Part shown: positions 44,788 through 54,668 of the stretch, in pieces
How the letters are laid out: each line of letters starts with the position of its first letter
How positions within the stretch are numbered: the first letter of the stretch is position 1
NCBI RefSeq assembly: GCF_019320115.1
Contig: NC_089598.1
Coordinates: forward strand, 29,280,248 to 29,344,247
From: Miscanthus floridulus
Taxonomy: Eukaryota; Streptophyta; Magnoliopsida; Poales; Poaceae
Reading direction: 5' to 3'
DNA: 64,000 nt
Notes under the pieces: generated by a model
What the model saw: only the letters and a program-made list of their open reading frames with translations
Databases searched by the model: none
Told to the model about the DNA's origin: nothing
Translations under genes and position numbers: made by a program

Positions 44788-45753
44788 CTATTTGCGGTCA
44801 AGGTGAGCCCCAATTTTCACCGTCTTGGAAGGGTCGTCGAGGCCGAGGCCGATCTCCTTGACTTCCTTGGACTTGGCGGAGGCACAAGGAGGTTCTGGGA
44901 TCTCCATGTCGTCAGCAGACAGCATCTTGGCTTCGGCAACCATGCTAGCCATCTGGATGGAGAGGTCAATGGCTTCGGCGAGGGCGAGACTTTCTGTCTC
45001 GTAGGCGTAGGCGACGGAGAGGTTGGCCCGCAAAGACAGGACCCCTACGGGCAAAGGCATCTTTAACACCAAATACGCGTAGTGCAGAACGGCCATGAAC
45101 TTGGCTAGAGCCGGTCACCCCAGTATGGCATGATAGGCGGTGTCGAAGTCAGCGACGTAGAAGTTGATATACTCCACTCGGTAGTTGGTTGCCGTGCCGA
45201 ACTATACTGGTAGGGTAATTTCCCCAAGCAGTCTAGATGCCCTGCCAGGTACCACGCCCCAAAAGGAGGAGTGTGAAGGCGTGAGATCTGTTGGCCCGAG
45301 GCTGAGCTCCCTTAGGGCCCCGGCGAAGAGTAGATTCAAAGCACTCCCACCGTCGACGAGGACTTTTCTGAAGAGCACCTTTTGGACAGTCGCGTCAAGG
45401 ATGAGGGGAAAACGCCCTGTGTAGGGTATGTCCGCCCACTGGTCGGCTCTGCTGAAGGTGATGGAGACTTCGGACCATGGGCGATAGCTGGGGTTGGCAG
45501 TAGTTTCTTCTGAAACGACGGCGAGCACTCGTTGGGCGGCGAGCTTCCGTTCCCTTCTGCTCTCGTTGGAGGCGAAACCCCCGAAGATGGTGGCGACCAC
45601 CTTGTCGTGGTCCTGGAAGGCATTATTATTATCCCCAGGAGGTCGGCGTCCTCCGTTCCCGCCATTGTCGTCGTTGTACTTTTTCTCTTGGAACTCCTTA
45701 GCCAAACCAAGGCAGTCCTTCATCTTGTGTTTGGCGTTCTTGTGCAGGGGCAC
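44788..45753 (-). pseudogene. Gypsy-A protease and linker
   Basis: The zinc-knuckle remnant (HKMKDCLGLAKEF) leads into an aspartic protease. Its active-site segment is VDGGSALNLLF, the variant usual in Tat-type elements. It is followed by SFWGVVPGRASRLLGEITLP to a stop at 45202-45204. 45096-44788 continues toward the reverse transcriptase (LSLRANLSVAYAYE). Stops at 45202 and near 44786 separate the parts. Confidence 0.75.
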
Positions 45754-47928
45754 GGTCCATCAAGGATCTTCTTGTACTGCTCATCGTAGTTACGCTTTGC
45801 ACGCGGCTCATTGACGTTGGCAACAAAATGATCTGGTCGGCGGTGGTGATTCTGACCAGGTTTGAATCCATCTGGCCAATCTCGTCCGCTGTCCCGATGG
45901 AAACTACGGTCGTCGTAGCGGCGACCATTGTGCTGTCGATCGTCGTTGTGGTCGTCGTGGCGGCGATCGTTGTGCTGTCGGTCGTCGTTGCGGTCGTCGT
46001 GGCGGCGAGGCGGGCGATTAGTGCCCGTATCTTCATTAGAACGCACCTCCGCTTCCTCGGCGTCGGCGTACTGGTTGGCAGTTGTGATCATCTCGCCGAT
46101 GCCGGTAGGTGGCTTCCTATTGAACTTAGAACGAAGTTCTCGGTGATGAAGTCCTCGGACGAAGGCGGTGATGACTTTGGCTTCCGTGATGTTGGGAATA
46201 GAATTCCTCATCTCGGAGAAGCGTCTGATGTAGCTGTGGAGTAGTTCGGACAGCTTTTGGGTGATGCGGTTGAGATCGTGCTTGGTGCCCAGCCGCCTGC
46301 ATGCGGCCATGTAGTTGTCGGTGAAGACTCTCTTCAGATCTTCCCAAGATCCGATGGAGTCTGGGGCAAGGCTTGTGAACCAGCTCATGGCGGCTGGCGT
46401 GAGCATGACGGGGAGATAATTTGCCATGATGTTGGTGTCTCCTCCGACAGCGCGGACGGCGGTGGCGTAAGCCTGCAGCCACTGAGTTGGGTTCATCCTC
46501 CCTTCATAGGGCTCGACTCCGGTGATTTTGAAACCACGGGGCCACTGGAGCGTTCGGAGCGCCCTAGTGAACGCTGGGGGCCCTTCCGGGCTGTTGGGGC
46601 CGATATCGGCAGTATCGCCGGCGATGATCGGCTCCAGAGCTGAGTCTGGGTTACCGTACTCTTGCTCGTACTCTTGGCGACATCGCACTTCATCTTCATG
46701 GTGCCCGAAGCGACGTTGATCGATACGCCGTCGTGCATCCCGAAGGTTACTGAGGTGCACTCGGGCGTCTTGTTCGACCTCTTGGTCGTGCTAGCGATGG
46801 TGCTCGGCGTGGTGGCCTCCAACACCCCCCCTGGGGAGGTAATGATTGGTCGGCGAAACGGCTTTGACTAGGGCGGCGATTAGATCTAGGATCGGCTGAT
46901 CGGCGAATTGCGCTTGTGGAGCATGAAGGTCTCTGAACCTCTCGGATCTCATTAACTTGACAGTGTGCCGCTTTTAGCATAGCGGCGACCTTGGCAAGTT
47001 CAGGCGTCTGCGGGAGGTGTGCAAGTTCGTTGGCGGCCACCGCCAGATTGGCGCTCAAAGTTTTGAAGACGTCGTGGCCGTTAACGCGGAGGAATTCTTT
47101 GTTGAGGTTGCGATGGAGGGGCCTTCCCTGTGAGTCGAACTGGTTATCGCGAGCGGCCTCGGCCATCGCAATGGCGTGTTCGTTATCACGGCGTTGCGCG
47201 CGGTTGGCATTCCTGTTTTCACGGGCGGCGCGTTCCTCATCTGTTTCGCCGTTTCGAGGGGGGCTGTCGATGCTGACGTTGAAGATTGCGCCACCCCGGA
47301 AAGGCGGGAGAGGGGGTTGCTCGGTGAAGACCTCGGCGAGGGGCTCCGTGGAGCCTTGAGACTCGGAGTCCGGATTTTCCTTAAGGATAGTTTGGAGGGA
47401 TGTTCCAGGACCCCGGCTGGCGTGCAGCATGTTGACGGTTGGTGGAAGCTGGTCGGCGAGCCGATCGACGAATTTGCCCCTCAGGGTGTCCTGATACGTA
47501 GCGGCGGTGTTGGCGAGCCCGAAGGGCAGGGCGGCGAGCCCTGAGGTTTGCCGAGCACTAAACACCGACAGATCGGGATCGGAAGGTGGTCGGTGCTGAA
47601 CAAGGGTGTCCAGAGCCGACTCAGCAATGGAGAGGCAATCGGCGAGTTTCAGGCCGACCCGGTCGATAGACTCGATCAGATCGTCATTGTTGACGTGCCT
47701 CCTCCGATAGCAAGGAAGCGAGCGGCGAGTGGCTGATGAAGTCGACCCCGGAAGTGGTTCCGAGATTGGATCTGCGGTCGCAGGTGCGAGGGTGGTCGGC
47801 GCAGAACGGATCTGCACCGGCTCGAGAAGCTCTCCAACTCCGTCGGCGTTAATGACCCACGTGATGGATCCGACCGTGAAGATCTGGCCGGGCTGCGGGA
47901 GGGACGAAGAGCCTGCGGAAAAAGCCAT
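45720..47928 (-). pseudogene. Gypsy-A gag
   Basis: The ATG at 47928 starts MAFSAGSSSLPQPGQIF and runs through a long Ala/Arg-rich N-terminal part. The retrotransposon gag domain is at 46700-46080 (QWPRGFKITGVEPYEGRMNP, WFTSLAPDSIGSWEDL, YIRRFSEMRNSIPNI), followed by a tail of DDRNDDRQHNDRRHDDHNDD-type repeats (about 46010-45900). The frame breaks near 46900, and a TAG at 46791-46793 interrupts it. The protein would form the particle shell. Confidence 0.85.
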
Positions 47929-47960
47929 CTTGTTCGACAAGGAAACAGCACGCACACCCC

Positions 47961-47976
47961 TACCTGGCGCGCCAAC
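47961..47976 (-). promoter_or_regulatory. Gypsy-A primer binding site
   Basis: GTTGGCGCGCCAGGTA on the minus strand directly abuts the inner end of the 5' LTR. It fixes the orientation of the element. Confidence 0.8.
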
Positions 47977-48449
47977 TGTCGACGGAATATCGTCGGCAGT
48001 CCACCGAGGGGTATCCCGCGATGGTAGATTGATCGGCAAAGGAGCGTGTAATCAAGAACAAGAAGGCAACAGAGACACACGAGTTATACAGGTTCAGGCC
48101 GTCAGCATGACGTAATACCTTACTCCTGTGGTCTGTTGGTTTGTATTAGCTATCGTATGATTTGCCGTGATTTTGTAGGGGGTCCCTGCCCGCCTTATAT
48201 AGTCCGGGGGGCAAGGTTACAAGTCGGTTAGATCTAAGAGATAACCGGAAAGTAATAACAGATTACAAGAAACACGGGATCGTACATATCCTATCAGATC
48301 ACGTAACATCTTCCGGATATCCTCCCCATGCCTTGCGGGAGGCGCCGAGCAGAATCGTGCCCCACAAGGCTCCTTCTCGTGGGCGGGACCGCCCCTGGAG
48401 GCGTAGCCCATGTGGCCTGCCGTGGGTATCTGGGGTCATACCCCCCACA
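47977..48449 (-). repeat. Gypsy-A 5' LTR
   Basis: Starts TGTCGACGG and ends CCCCCCACA on the plus strand. Transcription runs toward lower coordinates. It is near-identical to 35815-36286. Confidence 0.93.
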
Positions 48450-48455
48450 ATCAGG

Positions 48456-49151
48456 TTGGTCAGGTGAAGGGCAAAGTCCTCGACTTGCTCACCTGACTAA
48501 AAGGCGAGGTCTTCCCACTCCCCTTGGAGGCGTTGCAACGTCGCCTGGCGCACGCGATCTCCGCCGACGTGCGCCGCGGCGATCGATTCCCACACAAGCT
48601 TCGCTGTGGGCTTGTTGGCGAGGGAGGCGCCGAGCTCGGTGGGGACGGCGGCGCATAGGGCCTCCAGCGCCCGGCGATCGTCGTCGTAGCTGACGCCGCT
48701 GACGTGTACCACGTCCCACAGCCGCCGAGCCTGCAGCTTGACCTTCATCAGCAGGCTCCACTTGTGGTAGTTCGCCTTTGTGAGCATCGGCCATGGTGTC
48801 CCTGCTTCGGTATCGCGGTAGACGGTCTGCAGCATCGGAGAACGCCCACGGCAACCACGATGCCGCTCTGGTGATGGCGACTGGCGACTGGCGTCCAGCT
48901 GAGCTGTGTAATCCTCCTCCCGTCGGCTCTGGCTCCTCGCGCTCCATCTCGGCATGAAGCGCTGTAGTGGCGACTACCGCGGCCTGAGCTGCAGCTGCTG
49001 CATGCCTGGCCGTCTCGGCCGCCGCCTCCGCGGCAGCAAGGCGCGCCGCGCGGTCGCCAGCCCTAGCACCTGCTGCGCCGCCACTGGGGTTGACGACTGC
49101 TCCTCCTTCGACGGCGTCGCACGCTCTGGCGATCTAGCTCTCGGTGGACAT
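48456..49151 (-). pseudogene. Copia gag, 5' part
   Basis: The ATG at 49151 (MSTES) opens an Ala-rich N-terminus interrupted at once by a TAG. After frame changes the gag core is readable: ANYHKWSLLMKVKLQARRLW and TAKLVWESIAAAHVG, then TLQRLQGEWEDLAF. The reading continues across the Gypsy-A insertion into 35809 and below, as expected for a single gag split by insertion. The ATCAG target duplication lies in gag. Confidence 0.8.
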
Positions 49152-49178
49152 GGTGCTCGCTCACTCAAGAACCCTAGG

Positions 49179-49190
49179 GCTCTGATACCA
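49179..49190 (-). promoter_or_regulatory. Copia primer binding site
   Basis: TGGTATCAGAGC on the minus strand lies two bases inside the 5' LTR. It is complementary to the 3' end of initiator methionine tRNA, the usual Copia primer. Confidence 0.88.
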
Positions 49191-49192
49191 GT

Positions 49193-49461
49193 TGTTAGCC
49201 CAAATAGATCTCAGATTTAGATTTGGGAACTAACAGAGGACGCTTGGATTGAAAGGGAGTGGCAATGGCTTGTCCTGATACAAGGGTGTGCCCTCGCTCT
49301 TATGAGCAGAGGGCAGCATATACTTTTTACCTACTTCAGCATATTTTATAACCACTAAAGTGGATGCTGAGCATATTCCTATTTCAAAGGCTTGCAGACC
49401 CAGAAAAATAAAATGCAGAAAAGTAAGATACAAGTGCTGCCGAGCACCAGCTTATCTGTCA
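49193..49461 (-). repeat. Copia 5' LTR
   Basis: 269 bp, TGTTAG at the low end and CTGTCA at the high end on the plus strand (TGACAG...CTAACA on the coding strand). It is followed by the target duplication CTTGC. Confidence 0.9.
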
Positions 49462-49466
49462 CTTGC

Positions 49467-50562
49467 AGAAACAAATATGCTGTCAGACTGGTTGGGCTGG
49501 ATGTGCCTGCATTCGCATGATCTACGACATTATGTCGTCTCTCTAATCACGCTGTGAATCCATGCTAGATACTTAGATAGGAAGTGATGCTGATGGGAGT
49601 TTGCTGATTCTTGCAGGTAGCTCAACATGTTGTTGGCCCCTGATCGACTGGCCACTTGGCCAGACGGAAGTACGTGTTGATGCTAGTGCAGAGGGCAGAC
49701 AACCAAGCATATATACTTCTCTGGAACCAGCCTGGTAATGATGCATATTATATGCACATCAAGCAGTGCATATCTTTGGCTGACGAAGTAGGATCGTAGT
49801 CTTGTGGAGTAAGATCATGCACGCCTTATGGATAATTCTGGAAAGTGGAAACTGCATGCGCAGAACGAATAGCTCGGAAAAACTCAAACTTCAGAGTTCC
49901 AGGTATCCCTCCCTGGACGTGATTCCTTCTGTAGCCGTTTCTTGGTGAATGCTAACAAAATACCTCTGATGCAACCAGGTGAAAGAATATGTTCCGGAAC
50001 ATAGATACGATCGTGAGAAATTTGGATCTCATCAGTTTGTGATGTTTTCTTCAGTCGTTGAGCATAATATGACAATTTACTGAGTGGTTTCAGTTTGACA
50101 GAGCAAAAGATTCAGATAAGCACACAAGGATTCAATCTGTGTCCTGACAGCTGGGAGGTTTGTCTAATCTCTGTCCAATTTGTTAAGTCCTAGGATTCCC
50201 TCAGCTTCTGTCCTATCTTACCAAATTGGACGGTAAGCCTGGATAAATTAAACTACATCACCAGCCCTTTAATTAGTTAGTGAGTAGTGACACAGTGAGT
50301 CAGTGACTGGCACTAGCTAGTCATCGATGATTTTTTTAAGCAAAAAATACTGGTTGATGATTTGATGGTTCAGCTACAAATATGCTACTAGTAGTTCCAA
50401 AAATAGTTCACATTAACATTTGGTCCTAACATGCTGACCCAATCGCGACGTCCTCTTCATCCAGGCATAAGAGGCATAGACAGTGTCAACACACTGTCCA
50501 CTGAGCCATGATCTTGCATTGCAACCATATGGACCAGATCAATCGACCTGGCTTGTCAACAT

Positions 50563-50593
<31 letters not shown>

Positions 50594-52100
50594 AAGAAAA
50601 TCATAGCACCCAGCCAGAGATTTCAGACGACAGCCTACGCTTTGAGGCACAGCTACTGTCAACGTGCATGGTCATCAGTGCAGAGTGTGTAGAAGTGACT
50701 GCTGACAGGTGTAGACACTCACAAAGGTCTACTAGTTGATACACTGATGGCAAACAATGCATGGCTGTCTCGTCTCTCATAAGTACGCTCACACAAACGG
50801 AGGGCCTAGTGGATACACCAATGGCAAACAAGGCGTGGTTGTGTGTGTGCCTTTCTTTGGCCATGATCGTGAATTCACAAACTTGAGTGTACAATGTAGG
50901 ACACTGAGACCATCCTAATCGAAAACGAGAGTGTGTCTCCTTCTGACAGCGCCCTTGAGCAGGGGGTGGGGGTTGTGGGCTTGTGGCCGGGTGGGAGAGC
51001 TCGCCAACTAACCAAGACTTTGCTGCTGCCACTAAACCGATGAGTGCCCCCAACTCATTCGTCCGAATCACGAATCTAACATTTATGAAGTTGCAATTCG
51101 ATCATTGTGGGGTTTATTCTAGCGGCAATGCATGAAACCTATCAATCCAGTCAGTCACAGCAGATTGAAGGATAATACTGTATTAGAGGAAGAACACAGC
51201 GCACCCTTACCTGATACGAGTCTTGATTAACAATTCAACAGAACTCCAGTGTGCTACATACATCGATTCACTTTGAAATTACAAATATCTACGTACGTAT
51301 GGTGCAAATTATTTCACATGGAATTCTGACCTCATTTTTCCGTTCTTTTTTGTCAAAAAATTGTTCAAGACATCATGCAGGTCCTGGTACACACTCACTC
51401 AAGAGCAAGAATTCTCCACTGGCATAATGCGCAACCAGAGAAGAATGTCCACATCTGTCTCTGCACGAAAACGGATCCCCCCAGGCCACGGCCAGGCCCC
51501 AGCACAAGGAAGCCGGCATCTGAAAGCTTCGCATGGCGACTGCTATTGACAGCTAGCCACAGGGTAGCAAGCGGCTGAATACTCACAAAGCACATTGCCA
51601 AACTATTCAAAATGTAAACACCTGTTACTTTTTATATAAGGTAAACACCTGTGACCTGTTCTTTGATTGTGACTTTGCCAGGGCACCTGGTACACTGCTT
51701 CATACTAATCTACTGACATCTGATGAGGATGAAAGAGTGCAGAAATGCATATATCAAATTATCCAACCTGCAGTTCCAGATCTTCTATTCTTCTCTACAC
51801 AACACACTAACAAAGATTACAGTACATGTGGAAGGCAAGGAATGTGGACTTTCAGTCAGATGCCATGAAACCATGGCCGATGTACATGGAACAAACTCCT
51901 TTTTTTTTTACAGATGATGAACAGGCGCCAAAACAAATGAAACAATCTGGTGATGATGAGCGAACAAGTGGAAACCGTCACGACTGAACCATGAGGAGCT
52001 GTTCAGCTGATGGTTTCTGCATGCTTACAGCTCAATTACCATAACTGGAAGAATCGCAAGACTGTTACAGCTCCAAGACACAACTACATGTCTGACAGTC
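49467..52100. other. Intergenic DNA, possible former upstream region of the small gene
   Basis: Removing the Copia element joins this sequence to 32339, upstream of the minus-strand small gene. No gene was recognised. A minus-strand open frame at 50601-51071 (about 157 codons) has no similarity I can name and covers an imperfect local duplication (TGATACACTGATGGCAAACA / TGGATACACCAATGGCAAAC). Nothing else of note apart from a dinucleotide repeat. Confidence 0.45.
50566..50593. repeat. (CA)14 microsatellite
   Basis: Uninterrupted CA dinucleotides, fourteen units. Confidence 0.95.
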
Positions 52101-52115
52101 AACTACCAGAGAATG

Positions 52116-52310
52116 CCACCAACAATCCTGGCTCAAAGGCTCTACTAAATGAGTTCACACAGCTCAATGAAGAAATCCAACATGTGCAGAAAATAAAAGG
52201 GCATACCCAGTGCAGAGAGCTCCCACTCTGTGTGGGGTCTGGGAAAAGGTGTTAGTGGCAAGCCTTACCCTCGCCTGTGCAATGCGATGAGACCGCGACT
52301 TGAACCTAGG
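52116..52310 (-). mobile_element. tRNA-derived SINE, 5' truncated
   Basis: On the minus strand it begins CCTAGGTTCAAGTCGCGG, containing a pol III B-box-like GGTTCAAGTC. It continues through CACAGGCGAGGGTAAGGCTT and TGCACTGGGTATGCCC to an A/T-rich end. The first half with the A box is missing. It is bounded by a perfect 15-bp direct repeat AACTACCAGAGAATG (52101-52115 and 52311-52325), the length expected of a LINE-mobilised target duplication. Some of the 3' end (52116-52198) does not look like SINE and may be carried-over sequence. Confidence 0.7.
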
Positions 52311-52325
52311 AACTACCAGAGAATG

Positions 52326-53694
52326 TGTCGGTGTTTCGAGTTACCACCAACGAGTAAATTTCTAGTATTGCGCGTCTAGCTCGGATGGTGTGCTTAGAGG
52401 ACACGAGGTTTATACTGGTTCGGGCAGAACGTCCCTACATCCAGTTCGTCGTTGTTGCTTGTGTTACTAGCACGAAAATTTTGTAGTAGGGGTTACAAAC
52501 GGGCGAGAAAGGGGCAGGTCCCAAGTCTCTGGTGGAAAGAATGAACGGATTCCGAGAGCTCGGTTGCTGCTCGGACGTGTGCTTCTGTTGTGCTCTAATC
52601 AGTTCGAGGTTCGATGGGTTCGTGATGGTTCGATCAGGTCTGGCCTGGATCGATGTGATGCCCTTCGTGGGGCGCCCTGCTTTCCCTTTTATAGGCCAAG
52701 GAAAAGCACGGGTTACAGCAGAGGGAAAAAGAAGAACGAGAGAGAGAGCCGAAGACCCTCAAGGTCGCCGGCTCCTTCTTCTCCTTCATGCGGGTCACGC
52801 CGACACTGTAGATGTCAACAGGGACGGCGCCACATCGCGGTCTTGTCCGTCACTGGCCCATGCGCAGGCGTCGCCTGCCGGTCACAGCGCTCCACTCCGT
52901 CCTAGCGGACGTCGTGGTGAACCGACGTGCCTGTTAGTGTTCATACGAGGGTTAGGCGGAACAGCACCGGTACGCCCAACGCTGTTCCAGATGTGAATCC
53001 CTAGGCATGGCCTGTCATGGCCATGGGTTACATCGGGACGTGTCGGTCTCTTCGTTGGCATCAGAGTTTTGATCCAGGCCCATACGCTTGGACCTGGAAT
53101 GGTTGGCGGTGGTATGAGACCCCATCGGGTGAGGCGGAGATCGTGGCCTTGGGGTCGAGCGAGGCAGAGCCTATCCCCAGAGGTCAGGTGAGGCAGAGCC
53201 CGTGACCTTGAGGTCGGGCGAGGCGGAGCCTGCGGCCTCGGGGTTGGGCGAGGCGGAGACTGTCCCTAGAGGTCGGGGGAGGCGGAGCCCGTGACCTTGG
53301 GGTCGGGTGAGGCGAGCCCGTGACATTGGGGTTGGGCGAGGTGAGCCCGTGACCTTGGGGTCGGGCGACGCGGAGCCGGCCCCCAAAGGTCGGGCGAGGC
53401 GGAGCCCGCGGCCTCAGGGTCAGGTGAGGTGGAGCCCGCGGCCTAGGGTCAGGCGAGGTGGAGCCCTCCCCCAGAGGTCGGGCGAGACGGCGCCCGTGAC
53501 CTCGGTGTCGAGCGAGGCGGAGCCCGTGCCTCGGTGTCGGGTGAGGCGGAGCCATCCCTCAGGGGTCGGGCGAGGCTGAGTCCACGGCCTTGGTGTCGGT
53601 TGGAGTTGTAGTCGTGCTCTTGACTACTCCGATGAATCAATGTTGATGGTCATTAGCTCCTCCTCTTTGGATACCCTAGTATTCGTCCCCGACA
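52326..53694 (-). repeat. Gypsy-B 3' LTR, 1369 bp
   Basis: Starts TGTCGGTGTTTCGAG and ends CGTCCCCGACA on the plus strand. It contains an internal minisatellite (53130-53590). Open frames in it are repeat artefacts. Confidence 0.85.
53130..53590. repeat. 30-bp minisatellite inside the Gypsy-B LTR
   Basis: About fifteen imperfect units of GGTCGGGCGAGGCGGAGCCC followed by GTGACCTTGG or CGGCCTCGGG. Some units have lost a base. The CpG-dense units vary mainly at a few positions. Confidence 0.9.
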
Positions 53695-54609
53695 GTAGCC
53701 CCCCAAGCCTGCGTAGGAGTAGAATACTGCTTCAGAGGCTTTTCCAAACGGTAGGACTCTGAGGGCCTTGGTCTTCTTTTGTCGCCCACGACGTGACCCG
53801 AGGACGGTGATTCCCTTTTGTCGAGATTGGACCCCTCAGGGGTATAGCCGTGAGATCTGGTAGGTCGGAAAAAGGTCTTTTCTAATTTCGACCCCTATGG
53901 GGGTTTGTCGTTCCGCGACCGAGCGCTCAGCCTTTGTGCGAGTCAAACTTTCCTTGAGCCCCTTCCCGGAGTAGGGGTTTGGTCGAGGATCGGCTCATCT
54001 TCGCGATTATCTTCCCTCAAGCGTTTTTTCTAGATAAAAACGAATGGGCCGAGCCATGTCATGATTTTGTGCTCAGTGAGCTGTCAATGGGCTAGTCTGA
54101 GTGGGGCTCGACATCCCATTCATGGGGATCCAGCTTGGGTCAGTTGGTGACCGGCTCTAGATTCTCAGCAGTCAATCCATATAGTTCTCAGGTCCGTTCG
54201 ACCGGTCCCGAAGGCTCTGTGCCTTTCTTCAAGAAAAAACCATGGATCATATCTAACCGAGACTCGAACGTGGGCCGGGATGCCCGCGGCGCTCGTGCAC
54301 CCGGGTACTGGCCGCTAGCAGGCCCATCCCTTTCCACCCCTCACTCTAAAGGTGCCTAGAGCGGTTGTCAAACCCATCGGTGGGCCAACCTTCAAACTCC
54401 TGGGCCTAGACGGGCCATAGTAGAGTTTTTAGCTCCGTATCCCTTACCTGTGATGGGTCATGGCCCGTTCAGAGAGGTGAAACGTTCGGTGAGTTTTCTA
54501 AGGGAACGGACAGAGGTTGCGTGCGCGCATCCTATGGTGAGACATGATGGCAGATCATGGCAGGCACGGAGATCTAGGTGGGCGGTTGGTTTCCTCACAT
54601 CCGTCACCC

Positions 54610-54616
54610 TATAAAA
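54610..54616 (+). promoter_or_regulatory. TATA box of the Gypsy-B antisense gene
   Basis: TATAAAA in CCCTATAAAACC lies 59 bp upstream of the ATG at 54669. Gypsy-A has the same arrangement at 37134, which strengthens both calls. Confidence 0.55.
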
Positions 54617-54668
54617 CCAAAGGGTTAGCCCCCTGGGTTCCATACCTTGCACCCTTGCCTCTGTAGCC

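Larger units (their letters stand above)
35815..48449 (-). mobile_element. Gypsy-A: Tat-lineage-like Gypsy retrotransposon with antisense gene
   Basis: It has two LTRs of 472 and 473 bp (35815-36286 and 47977-48449) and a perfect target duplication ATCAG (35810-35814 and 48450-48454) inside the Copia gag. The primer site TTGGCGCGCCAGGTAG lies on the minus strand at 47976-47961, so the right LTR is the 5' one. The minus strand carries gag, protease, reverse transcriptase, RNase H and integrase in Gypsy order. The 3' third carries a plus-strand gene (37269-40537) antisense to the element. This layout matches Tat-type elements of grasses such as RIRE2, Grande and Retand. Confidence 0.93.
32345..49461 (-). 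mobile_element. Copia retrotransposon, minus strand, host of nested insertions
   Basis: The ends are defined by LTRs of about 270 bp (32345-32874 with a MITE inside; 49193-49461) and a perfect 5-bp target duplication CTTGC at 32340-32344 and 49462-49466. The primer site TGGTATCAGAGC (minus strand, 49190-49179) matches initiator methionine tRNA use in Copia elements. The polypurine tract GGCTTAGGGGGAGAA lies at 32889-32875. Without the nested Gypsy (12.6 kb with TSD) and the MITE, the element is about 4.2 kb. It lacks most of the integrase and carries many stops. Confidence 0.92.

Noticed and set aside
50601..51071. 157-codon minus-strand open frame
   Set aside because: No recognisable similarity, it covers a local duplication and lies beside a CA microsatellite. 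Kept as intergenic.
52290..52312. tRNA gene suggested by GGTTCAAGTC B box
   Set aside because: No A box or cloverleaf is present. The sequence continues into a known type of SINE body and is flanked by a 15-bp target duplication.
53184..53579. Pro/Arg-rich open frames on both strands
   Set aside because: They are products of a 30-bp minisatellite within an LTR, and the period, a multiple of three, keeps frames open.
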